From: Paenibacillus ginsengarvi
GTDB taxonomy: Bacteria; Bacillota; Bacilli; Paenibacillales; NBRC-103111
Direction: 5' to 3'
DNA: 64,000 bases
Assembly (NCBI RefSeq): GCF_003626695.1
Contig: NZ_RBAH01000018.1
Location: 116,829-180,828 of the forward strand
In this document: one piece after another, positions 45,548 to 53,314 of the stretch
Numbering within the stretch: position 1 is the first letter of the stretch
How the letters are laid out: the number at the start of each line of letters is the position of its first letter
Translations under genes and position numbers: made by a program
Notes under the pieces: model-generated
The model's input: the letters and a program-made list of their open reading frames with translations, nothing else
Told to the model about the DNA's origin: nothing
The model's database searches: none

Positions 45548-45982
45548 CTAATCGACAAAAGTGCGATTCAGCTTCGCGAGCAGCCGCAAGAACGACTCGC
45601 ATTCTTCGGGCGTCCAGTCGGCGAACAGCTTGGCAAAGCGGGACACCCGGGCTTGCTGCGAAACAAGCAGCTCCTTCTGGCCCGTCTCCGTCAGCTCGAA
45701 ATGACTGGCCCGGCCGTCGGCCGGATCGGGCAAACGACGAACAAGCCCTTTCGCTTCGAGCCCGGCTGCTTGTCTGCTGATCGTCGAAATATCGAGATGA
45801 AACTGCTCGGACAGCGATTTGACGCCGTTTGGTCCATGCGACGACAAATGATGGAGCAGCAGGTAAGAGGAGCGCTCCAGCGTGCCCAGCTTCTTATCCA
45901 GCGAGGCAGCCGTAACCCGGCGAGCAAATGTAGCGAGTTCGAGGTCCATTTCTTCGAGGTGCTTCTCGTCCAAACTGTTCAC
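45548..45982 (-). CDS. MarR family transcriptional regulator
   Basis: The GTG at 45982 (144 residues) has AAGGAA upstream and gives the normal MarR length; a longer frame to 46138 would run through the terminator-like hairpin. The winged helix is visible: GVKSLSEQFHLDISTISRQAAGLEAKGLVRRLPDPADGR, in which the recognition helix and wing are typical. MarR proteins usually repress a neighbouring gene until a small ligand binds; the divergent ABC genes are the natural candidates. Its ligand cannot be predicted. Confidence 0.92.
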   Translation of the reverse strand: MNSLDEKHLEEMDLELATFARRVTAASLDKKLGTLERSSYLLLHHLSSHGPNGVKSLSEQFHLDISTISRQAAGLEAKGLVRRLPDPADGRASHFELTETGQKELLVSQQARVSRFAKLFADWTPEECESFLRLLAKLNRTFVD

Positions 45983-46081
45983 CCTTTCCGGTTCCTTACT
46001 TGCTACTTTACTCGATTCGGCATGCCGATACAAACCGTTTGCGCAGGAGGGCGGCGGCGAGGAGAGTTGACAAGGATGACG

Positions 46082-46114
46082 AAAGGACCTCATAATGAAT
46101 GAGGTCCTTTTTTT
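46082..46114 (+). terminator. Strong terminator upstream of marR on the plus strand
   Basis: AAAGGACCTCAT (46082-46093) pairs perfectly with ATGAGGTCCTTT (46099-46110), followed by more T to 46114. In plus orientation it can only end transcripts coming from the partner-switching cluster through the antisense strand of marR. The same dyad could act as a MarR operator. Confidence 0.8.
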
Positions 46115-46152
46115 GCCAAAAGCAGCGAAGGTGTTCACAATTTGGACACAAA

Positions 46153-46181
46153 ATTTTAAGCAAATTTTCAGATTTGTTTAA
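46153..46181 (-). promoter_or_regulatory. Possible marR promoter (minus strand)
   Basis: On the minus strand TTAAAC (46176-46181), 17-nt spacer, TAAAAT (46153-46158). The transcript would include the 46082-46110 dyad in its leader. The rest of the 304-nt gap to the ABC gene is AT-rich, with no convincing plus-strand promoter. Confidence 0.5.
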
Positions 46182-46286
46182 GGTTCGCTTATTGTTGGGG
46201 CAGTATATTTTGTTTGTTAACCACAATTGATAGCGCTAGCAAAATGCACGACAGGAAATGCCGCCACTGATGAGGAGGGTGTCAAA

Positions 46287-47282
46287 GTGCTGGAAGTCAA
46301 GCAGGTCAGCAAGCTGTATGAGAATCAGAGAGGGGTTCGGAGCATCGACTTTTCGATGAGCCGCGGCGAAATAGTCGGCTTCCTGGGGCCGAACGGCGCC
46401 GGCAAAACGACGACGATGCGCATGATTACGGGATACTTGAATCCGACGAAAGGGTCGATTCTGATCGACGGCTTGTCAATGGCCGATCACCCGCGCAAGG
46501 CGCGCAGAAAGATCGGGTATTTGCCGGAGACGCCGCCGCTTTATCCGGAGCTGACCATTTCCGCCTACTTGAAATTTGTCGCCAATCTGCGCGACGTGCC
46601 GGTGCGCGATCAGAAGCAGCGGGTCGGCGAAGTCATCGAGAAGCTCGGGCTGCAAGGCCGCGAGAAGCAGGTTATCCGCAGCCTGTCCAAAGGCTACAAG
46701 CAGCGGGTCGGCCTGGCGCAGGCGATTCTGCACAAGCCGGATCTGCTTATAATGGACGAGCCTACATCCGGTCTCGACCCGAAGCAAATTATTGAAATTC
46801 GCCAGCTGATCCGTGATTTGGGCGAAAACCATACGGTTTTGCTCAGCACGCACATTTTGCCGGAAGTGAACGCGATCTGCAACCGCGTGCTCATTATTAA
46901 CCAAGGCCAGATCGTGCTGGACGAGCATCCGGACCAGATCGGCGGAGCGATGGGCGAATCGTTCGAAGTGCGGCTGGAGGTTAAGGGGCCGAAGGACGAC
47001 ATCGTGCGCGAGCTGAGCGGGCTTCCCGTTATCGGCAGCGTGAAGGAACTGGAGCGCGACCAATCGATGAGCGAGTCCGAATCCGTGCTTTTGCAGGTCG
47101 TGTCCAAGGATCGTTCCGATATTCGCGAAGCGTTGTTCTACAAAATGGCCGAGCGGGGCTATCCGATTCTCGAAATGAAGAAGGAAAGCCTCAGCCTGGA
47201 AGACATATTCCTCAAGCTGACGACAGACGAGAAGAAAGTCGAACAGCCGGATGAAGAGCCGGAGGTGGAAGCTGATGCGTAG
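46287..47282 (+). CDS. ABC transporter ATP-binding protein (GldA-type)
   Basis: The GTG at 46287 (331 residues) follows GAGGAGGGTG. Walker A (GPNGAGKTTTMRM), signature (LSKGYKQRVGLAQAIL), Walker B (LLIMDEPTSGLDP) and H-loop (LSTHIL) are complete, followed by an 80-residue C-terminal extension. It matches the ATPases of the GldA/NatA type encoded with a GldF-like permease and a GldG-like protein, as here. In Flavobacterium these are needed for gliding; in Firmicutes their substrate is unknown. It overlaps the permease gene by 8 bp. Confidence 0.9.
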   Translation: MLEVKQVSKLYENQRGVRSIDFSMSRGEIVGFLGPNGAGKTTTMRMITGYLNPTKGSILIDGLSMADHPRKARRKIGYLPETPPLYPELTISAYLKFVANLRDVPVRDQKQRVGEVIEKLGLQGREKQVIRSLSKGYKQRVGLAQAILHKPDLLIMDEPTSGLDPKQIIEIRQLIRDLGENHTVLLSTHILPEVNAICNRVLIINQGQIVLDEHPDQIGGAMGESFEVRLEVKGPKDDIVRELSGLPVIGSVKELERDQSMSESESVLLQVVSKDRSDIREALFYKMAERGYPILEMKKESLSLEDIFLKLTTDEKKVEQPDEEPEVEADA

Positions 47283-47991
47283 AGCTTGGGCGATATGCAA
47301 CAAAGAATTGCAGCTTTATTTTTACTCGCCGACCGCTTATGTGGCGTTCGCGTTTTACGTGCTGCTCTCGAGTATTATGTTTTATTTGAACTTCGTCCTG
47401 ACGTCGACAAGCATCGTCGATGCAAGGCTCGTAGTCGGCAATACGACGTTCATCTACTTGTTCATTATTCCGCTGCTTACGATGCGGCTCGTATCGGAAG
47501 AATTCCGTCATGGAACCGACGAAATGCTGCTCACTTCTCCGGCCAGCATAACGGAGATTGTGGTTGGTAAATATTTGGCGGCTTTGACGCTGCTGTTGAT
47601 GCTCGTCATATGCAGCTTGATTTACCCGTGGATTATGTCCGGCTTCGGCGACCTGGAGCAGTCGGTGCTGTGGCTGTCTTACCTCAGCATGTTCCTGCTC
47701 GGAGCGGCGATGATGGCGATCGGTCTGTTCGCTTCCACGCTGTCCAACAACCAGATGGTGGCGGGCATCGCTTCGTTCGTTATTTTGCTGCTGCTCTGGA
47801 TTATCGACTGGGCCGGCGAAGGCTTCGGCGGCAAGCTGAAAGAATGGATCGTGCAATTTTCGCTGACTCAGCGGCAAGTGAATTTGCAGAAGGGCGTTCT
47901 GCATCTTGCCGACGTCATGTTTTATGTGCTGCTGGCAGCCGTATTTATCGTACTGAGCATTCAGACGCTTGAAAGAAAACGCTGGAGATAA
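47275..47991 (+). CDS. ABC transporter permease (GldF/ABC-2 type)
   Basis: The ATG at 47275 (238 residues) follows GGAGGTGG and overlaps the ATPase stop (ATGCGTAG). Six hydrophobic segments are visible; the loop with MRLVSEEFRHGTDEMLLTSPAS is the typical ABC-2 coupling region in GldF-type permeases. It forms the membrane channel with the preceding ATPase. Confidence 0.9.
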   Translation: MRRAWAICNKELQLYFYSPTAYVAFAFYVLLSSIMFYLNFVLTSTSIVDARLVVGNTTFIYLFIIPLLTMRLVSEEFRHGTDEMLLTSPASITEIVVGKYLAALTLLLMLVICSLIYPWIMSGFGDLEQSVLWLSYLSMFLLGAAMMAIGLFASTLSNNQMVAGIASFVILLLLWIIDWAGEGFGGKLKEWIVQFSLTQRQVNLQKGVLHLADVMFYVLLAAVFIVLSIQTLERKRWR

Positions 47992-48003
47992 GGGGGAAGA
48001 GAC

Positions 48004-49395
48004 GTGAACAAGTGGATAAGAGGAACGAACGCGACGGTTATCTCGATCGCCGTGATCGTGATATTTATTATCGTTACGCTCTTCCTGAATTCCTTGAAGG
48101 GCATTCAATGGGATTTGAGCGCCAACAAGAAGTACTCGCTTTCCGAGCAAACGATCTCGACGCTCAAAAAGCTGGATAAAGACATTAAGGTTACGATGTT
48201 CACGGGCGGCACGTCCACGGACGAAGGCATCATGTACCGCGACATCCGCGATATGCTGAACGAATATGAGAAGCGCAGCGGCAAAATCACGTTCGAGGAA
48301 ATCGATCCGAACCGCGACCCGGCTAAAGCGCAGCAGTACCAGATCGATCAGCCGGGCACGATTATTTTCGAAATGGGCGACAAACAGAAAAAAGTGTACA
48401 GCTATGAGCTGTTCATGCAAGGCCAAGCGCAAGGCTCGTACAACTTCAACGGGGAAAGCAAATTCACGCAGTCGATTATGGGCCTCATCTCCGACGTGAA
48501 GCATCCGATCTACTTCCTGACGGGCCATAACGAAATTCCGGCCGCCCAGATCGGTTCGTTCCGTTCCTCGCTCGAAGGGGAGAGCTACAGCATTACCGAG
48601 CTGAACCTGTTCAAGGAAGGGAAAATTCCGGATGACGCGCTGGCGGTATTCATTCTCGGCCCGCAAACCGACCTGGATGCGAAGGAAACGGATTTGCTGA
48701 AAGAATATGTGAAGGGCAAAGGCAAGCTGTTCATCACTACAGGTTATTCCAAAGACATGCAGAACATGAAAAATCTCGACGATCTGCTTGCTTTCATGAA
48801 CGTCAAAAACACGAAGTCCGTCGTCATCGAAAACGGCCGTACGTTGTATAACAATCCGCTGACGATCGTGCCGAACGTCCAGTTCCATACGATTACGAAC
48901 AGCCTCGCCGATTCCGGCCGCGTCGTCGTATTGCCTGTCGCGTCGTCGCTTTCGACCGATACGGGCAACCCGGACTGGAAGGCGAACTCGCTGCTCAAGT
49001 CGTCGGACAAGGCTTATGGCGAACTCGATCTGAACCAGCTAACATCGAACAGTCCGAAGCAGGATGCGAACGACCTGAAAGGCCCGCTCGATATGGCGTT
49101 TGCGATTATGGATAAGGACAACAAGCCGAAGTCGGTCGTGATCGGCAATACCCAATTTTTGGCGGATCAGATCATCTCCGAGCAAGGTAATCGCGACTTC
49201 GCGCTGAACAGCATTAGCTGGATGCAGGAATTTACCGAGAACGTAACAATTCGTCCGCGTGAAGAAGCGGCGCTGCAGCAGGCGTTCATTATGCCGAACA
49301 AGGCGAAGATGATTTTCTACGGTACGATCGTTATTTATCCGCTGGCCATCCTGGCGCTGGGCGGAACCATTTGGTGGAGGAGGAGAAAAGGATGA
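48004..49395 (+). CDS. GldG-like ABC auxiliary protein
   Basis: The 463-residue protein starts with GTG at 48004 after AAGGGGGAAGAG. It has an N-terminal membrane segment (about residues 10-32), an extracytoplasmic domain of the ABC_transp_aux type (starting YSLSEQTISTLKKLDKDIKV, with YFLTGHNE and FILGPQTDL), and a C-terminal membrane segment followed by WWRRRKG. Such proteins accompany GldA/GldF ABC exporters. The stop overlaps the next start (ATGA). Confidence 0.88.
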   Translation: MNKWIRGTNATVISIAVIVIFIIVTLFLNSLKGIQWDLSANKKYSLSEQTISTLKKLDKDIKVTMFTGGTSTDEGIMYRDIRDMLNEYEKRSGKITFEEIDPNRDPAKAQQYQIDQPGTIIFEMGDKQKKVYSYELFMQGQAQGSYNFNGESKFTQSIMGLISDVKHPIYFLTGHNEIPAAQIGSFRSSLEGESYSITELNLFKEGKIPDDALAVFILGPQTDLDAKETDLLKEYVKGKGKLFITTGYSKDMQNMKNLDDLLAFMNVKNTKSVVIENGRTLYNNPLTIVPNVQFHTITNSLADSGRVVVLPVASSLSTDTGNPDWKANSLLKSSDKAYGELDLNQLTSNSPKQDANDLKGPLDMAFAIMDKDNKPKSVVIGNTQFLADQIISEQGNRDFALNSISWMQEFTENVTIRPREEAALQQAFIMPNKAKMIFYGTIVIYPLAILALGGTIWWRRRKG

Positions 49396-50324
49396 AACGG
49401 TTCATTCCGACGATTGTGCTTCTCGTCGTATGTATCGGTGCGTTCTGGTATGCCTCCAGCCAATCGTTCTTTAAAAAAGAGGATGACGCCTCCAAGCCGA
49501 AGGCTCTCGTAGCCGTAAAACAAACCGATGTCACAGGCATCCAGATCAAGCAGGGCAATATCGAGCTGCAGAAGAAGGACGGCAAGTGGACGTTTACGAA
49601 ACCTGCCGCTTATCCGACGAACGCTTATACGGGCGATAGCTGGGTTGGGGCGTTCATCGCCTTGACCCAGGACGGCGAGATTGATGCGAATCCGAGCGAT
49701 TTGTCGAAGTATGGGCTGTCCAATCCCGAGCAGGAGTACGGGGTCACACTGGCTGACGGTACGTCGAAGGTCGTCCAGATCGGCTCTCCGCTGCCGATCG
49801 CGGGCCACTACTATGCGAAGGTGAAGGATGCCCCGAATGTGTACAAGGTGACCGAGGAGCAGCTCAAGTCGCTGCAAAAGGCGCCGGAGGAATTTGTCGA
49901 GAAAAGTCCGTTCCAGATGACGTACAACGAAGTGTCCGGCATTCAGATGGAATGGAAGGGAGCTTCCAAAACGCTGCAAAAGACCGACCCGTCCAAAACG
50001 TCGACTGAATCGGCGTGGAAGCTTGGCGACAAGGAGATGAAAGGAAGCGACGTCGAGCCGATTTTGGACAAAATGCTGCTCATGTCTTCCGATCAGATGG
50101 TCAAAGCGGTATCCGAGCTGAAGCTGGACGCCCCGGAGATGAAGCTGCAGCTGAAATCGACAAAGGACGGCAAAGAAACTACGGTCGTGTATGTGGGCAA
50201 AATCGCCGACGATCAAATCTGGCTCGCGATGCAGGGCGGCGCTTGGGCGTATACGGTCCCTATCGATACAATCCAGGAGCTGTTCGACAAAATCAAATTG
50301 CCGGAAGCGGCGGCCGCGAAATAA
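49392..50324 (+). CDS. DUF4340 membrane-anchored protein
   Basis: The ATG at 49392 (310 residues) overlaps the gldG-like stop and has GGAGGAGGAG just upstream. One N-terminal membrane segment (about residues 6-22) is followed by an extracytoplasmic region with repeated beta-rich units (IQIKQGNIELQKKDGKWTF, IQMEWKGASKTLQK). DUF4340 genes are regularly found after GldA-F-G sets, so it is probably a further subunit of this ABC system, of unknown activity. Confidence 0.85.
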   Translation: MKRFIPTIVLLVVCIGAFWYASSQSFFKKEDDASKPKALVAVKQTDVTGIQIKQGNIELQKKDGKWTFTKPAAYPTNAYTGDSWVGAFIALTQDGEIDANPSDLSKYGLSNPEQEYGVTLADGTSKVVQIGSPLPIAGHYYAKVKDAPNVYKVTEEQLKSLQKAPEEFVEKSPFQMTYNEVSGIQMEWKGASKTLQKTDPSKTSTESAWKLGDKEMKGSDVEPILDKMLLMSSDQMVKAVSELKLDAPEMKLQLKSTKDGKETTVVYVGKIADDQIWLAMQGGAWAYTVPIDTIQELFDKIKLPEAAAAK

Positions 50325-50351
50325 CAGCGCAACCGGCATAAGCGATAGCAA

Positions 50352-50403
50352 ACAAAAGAGCAGGGCCCTCGTCCCGAGATGGACGGCGGCTCTGCTCTTT
50401 TGT
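50352..50403 (+). terminator. Bidirectional terminator between DUF4340 and esterase genes
   Basis: ACAAAAGAGCAG (50352-50363) pairs perfectly with CTGCTCTTTTGT (50392-50403), placing T runs on both strands between two convergent genes. Confidence 0.85.
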
Positions 50404-50412
50404 ATGCCGCGG

Positions 50413-51453
50413 TTATGGCTGGCCGGACTCCATCAGCCAGCGGTCGAGGAAGGCGTAGGCCATGCCGCGTATTTCGGGAGGGAAATTGTGCTCCTTTGCG
50501 GTCATAACCGCCTGGAACTTGTCGGAGGCCCCAAGAAACTGGTACAGTCCGTCAAGCTCCGCCATACATTCCCCGATCGCCTGCCAGTGGGGAAAGATGG
50601 AGTCGGTTTGGCCGAAATAGTGAAACGACGGAATGGGTGCGGCTAACGCAGCGATTTCGTGAAAGTCGAAGGGGACCTCGTACCGGCTGAGCCATTCGGT
50701 CACTTTCGGCAAATGCGTATACCAGCCGCGTTCTCCCCAGTGAGTGGGCCGATGGTCGCCATAAAAAGGGCTGAAGCCGCAGCTGCTGACCGCAACCTGA
50801 ATGCGCTCGTCAAGCCCGGCGAGAAAATAAGAGTTGTAGCCGCCGAACGAATGGCCGATGACCCCGATTCGCTGCGCATCCACCTGCTCCAGCGAACAGA
50901 GCAGATCGACGCCTTGCATATGGTCTACCGCATTTTTGCCGATCGTAGACCAATGCGGGTGCTGTTCGTAGAACGGCTTGCTGTGGAAGTGCTGCAGCCC
51001 TTCATAAATGCGCTCGCCGGATGTCAGAGCATCCGGCGCGAGCACGATATAACCTCTGGATACGAGCTCGAGTCCGTACCGTCTGTTCTCTCTGCCGCTA
51101 GACAGGGCGACCGACGCTTTGCCCAGCTCATTTGTCGGATGCAGCGCCAGCACCGCCGGCCGCCGGCCGTGGCGGTCTTTCCCGCCTGCCGAATCGTCTG
51201 GGACCAGCAGGTAGGAGGGGACTGTGTCGCCGTACACCGTATCGTACGCGAGATGAATTCTCGTATGATCCTTTTCCTTCTCTTCGCCGATAATCGTATA
51301 ACGCACCGGAACACGCTCCGGTATTCCGCCGATGATATCCAGCCAAAGCGACATAATCGCCTTTCGTTTATTCAGCCACCCGGCTTCATCCTGCACGCCG
51401 TCCAGCAGCTTGGGCAAGCCTTGCCGATTCAGTTGGTACAAGTTATAGCTCAT
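50413..51453 (-). CDS. Alpha/beta hydrolase, acetyl-xylan-esterase/dienelactone-hydrolase-like
   Basis: The 346-residue cytosolic protein has the nucleophile elbow GHSFGGYNS, a likely acid in FGQTDSIFP and histidine in AKEHNFP, so the catalytic triad is complete. The N-terminal part resembles plant-polymer esterases of the AXE1/YtaP group (VLALHPTNELGK, VLAPDALTSGER). There is no signal peptide. It lies downstream of a sugar-type binding protein in the same direction (103 bp gap), so a role in carbohydrate deacetylation is plausible but not shown. Confidence 0.82.
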   Translation of the reverse strand: MSYNLYQLNRQGLPKLLDGVQDEAGWLNKRKAIMSLWLDIIGGIPERVPVRYTIIGEEKEKDHTRIHLAYDTVYGDTVPSYLLVPDDSAGGKDRHGRRPAVLALHPTNELGKASVALSSGRENRRYGLELVSRGYIVLAPDALTSGERIYEGLQHFHSKPFYEQHPHWSTIGKNAVDHMQGVDLLCSLEQVDAQRIGVIGHSFGGYNSYFLAGLDERIQVAVSSCGFSPFYGDHRPTHWGERGWYTHLPKVTEWLSRYEVPFDFHEIAALAAPIPSFHYFGQTDSIFPHWQAIGECMAELDGLYQFLGASDKFQAVMTAKEHNFPPEIRGMAYAFLDRWLMESGQP

Positions 51454-51556
51454 AGCGCGCAGTCTCCTCTACAGACAGCTTTCCGTTGTTGGTGGTGCAG
51501 TCCAATTCGCCCAAGCCGAGCGGCCCGGGCGCGCGCCCCGTGATATCCAGATCCGC

Positions 51557-52894
51557 CTACTTCGTTTTGCTTCTTTCCTTCTCGACTTCTTTCTTCAGCT
51601 GTTCGTCTACTTTTCGCAGCGCCGTATTCACATCGTCTTTGCCCAGCGCGGAATTCAGGAAAGCATCCCTCATGAGAGCGTCCGCCGTATTCGTTTCGAT
51701 TACAGTCATTCCTTTGGCGCGAGTCGGACGAAGCGGGGCGAATTCATAATACGTTACCGCTTTCATATTTTTGCCCTTGTACGCCTTGCTGTCCTGGGCG
51801 AGTACGTCCAGAAACTCCTTCTTGGCCAAGGTCGGCAAAAATCCGTTGCGGGAGTCCTTCATCTGCACATCGTCGCTGAGCATTTCCATAATGACCTGGA
51901 ACGCTTCGTCCTTATGCTTGCTCTGCTTCGTAATCATCAGGTAGCCGGGAGGGAAAGTGCCGATTTTCTTCGGCGCCCCGTCAATGATCGGGGTCGACAC
52001 CATATCCCAGTTTTTCAGCATGCTTAGGTCGAGATACGGGGAGTAAATATCGGCGTGAATCGCCACCGTTCCTTTCTGGAACATCGCCCCTTCCTCGGCC
52101 AGCGTCGGCCGGATGGCATTGCCCGGAATTTGAAAGAAGCGTATGTAATTATTCAGTATTTTTTGCCAGGTGTCGAAATGGGACAGCTCATCTTTCGCCG
52201 GATCGAGCGTTGAGAGCGAATATTCGTTGTACGTCAGGAACGTGGAGGCGTTGGCGCTGAAGCCGCGGTAATCGATGCCATCCTCGGTCCGGGTCATTTT
52301 TTTCGCCGCTTCGTAGATTTGATCCCAGTTCATGCCGTCCTTCAGATACGGCTGTCCGAACTTGTCGAACACATCCTTGTTGTAATACAGCACTCTGGAG
52401 AAGAAGGGCGATACCGGCAAGCCGTACAGCTCTCCGTTCTGAGCGGACAATTCGACAAAGCCGTTGATGAAAATCGGATTAAACCGGGTCAGATCGTATT
52501 TGTATTTCTTAACAAGCTCGTTCATATCGTAGCCCAGGCCGAGGTCCAAATATTTGGTGCGGACAGTACTGGAGAGGCCCCGGATAATATCGGGAATATC
52601 GCCGCGGGCAATATATTCCTCAATCGTATTTTGCGCGCCGCTGGACGGCAGCCACGTAACCGTAATATGGGGGAACTTCTTTTTCAGTGCTTCCTTGAAC
52701 CTGGCGTTGAGTTCGTCGTCGGAAACGCCCGCCGCATGAACTTTAATCTCAACCGGCTCCGGCGGTTTTTCCGGTTTAGTAACGGTTTCCTTCGATGCTT
52801 CGCTGTTCGGGGCCGTTCCCCCATTGCAAGCGGACAGCATAGCGGCAAGCGATAAACCGACGAGGGTGCACGACAGAAGCTTATTGGATTTCAT
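51557..52894 (-). CDS. Extracellular solute-binding lipoprotein (family 1)
   Basis: The 445-residue product has a lipoprotein signal peptide with lipobox LSAC (Cys23) and a family-1 solute-binding fold (RGDIPDIIRG, NGELYGLPVSPFFSRVLYYNKDVFDKFG, WDQIYEAAKKMT). Such proteins deliver oligosaccharides to an ABC importer, but no permease or ATPase gene is next to it, so it must use components encoded elsewhere. AAGGAAGG precedes the ATG. The divergent GntR-type regulator with a related domain is probably its controller. Confidence 0.92.
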   Translation of the reverse strand: MKSNKLLSCTLVGLSLAAMLSACNGGTAPNSEASKETVTKPEKPPEPVEIKVHAAGVSDDELNARFKEALKKKFPHITVTWLPSSGAQNTIEEYIARGDIPDIIRGLSSTVRTKYLDLGLGYDMNELVKKYKYDLTRFNPIFINGFVELSAQNGELYGLPVSPFFSRVLYYNKDVFDKFGQPYLKDGMNWDQIYEAAKKMTRTEDGIDYRGFSANASTFLTYNEYSLSTLDPAKDELSHFDTWQKILNNYIRFFQIPGNAIRPTLAEEGAMFQKGTVAIHADIYSPYLDLSMLKNWDMVSTPIIDGAPKKIGTFPPGYLMITKQSKHKDEAFQVIMEMLSDDVQMKDSRNGFLPTLAKKEFLDVLAQDSKAYKGKNMKAVTYYEFAPLRPTRAKGMTVIETNTADALMRDAFLNSALGKDDVNTALRKVDEQLKKEVEKERSKTK

Positions 52895-53056
52895 ACCGAT
52901 CGACCTTCCTTATTCATATTTACGTTCGGCGTGGTGCCATCAGGATAACGGCGTTTAACGTGGAAGTAGGTCTAATGGCGGCAAATTCGGACGGATTAAA
53001 GCGTTTGCAAACCTCCTCTGCATGGTATAGAAAGTCCCCTTTCCAGTACAATTTGC

Positions 53057-53233
53057 TTTTAAACTAATACGCAACTGATATTTAATTTTACAATATGAAT
53101 ATAATTTAAAGGGTTAGTTACTGTCAATGACTATTTCTTATCGTCGGTTTTATGCAAAAGTCAGGTCTATTTTTAGTTTGTTTGTCGTACATTAATACTT
53201 AACTAATATGTAAAGATGCCGATTAGTCAGTTG
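53057..53233 (+). promoter_or_regulatory. Cluster of related short repeats, possible regulator operators
   Basis: The divergent intergenic region repeats similar words: AAACTAATACG (53060-53070), TAACTAATATG (53200-53210), TTAGTTAC (53114-53121, reverse complement of the same word), and the exact inverted pair GCAACTGA (53071-53078) / TCAGTTGC (53227-53234). They flank and overlap both promoters, as operators of the GntR-type regulator would. Confidence 0.4.
53098..53127 (-). promoter_or_regulatory. Promoter of the solute-binding protein gene (minus strand)
   Basis: On the minus strand TTGACA (53122-53127), 18-nt spacer, TATATT (53098-53103). The leader would be about 200 nt. A TAACTAA motif lies in the spacer. 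Confidence 0.65.
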
Positions 53234-53250
53234 CTATTCCCTACAAATAA

Positions 53251-53279
53251 TTGACAACCTTTAGGCAATCCTCTAAGAT
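53251..53279 (+). promoter_or_regulatory. Promoter of the GntR-type regulator
   Basis: TTGACA (53251-53256), 17-nt spacer, TAAGAT (53274-53279), 36 bp before the start codon. Confidence 0.8.
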
Positions 53280-53314
53280 CAATAATCATATTGGTAAGAA
53301 GGTTGATCGCAGCT

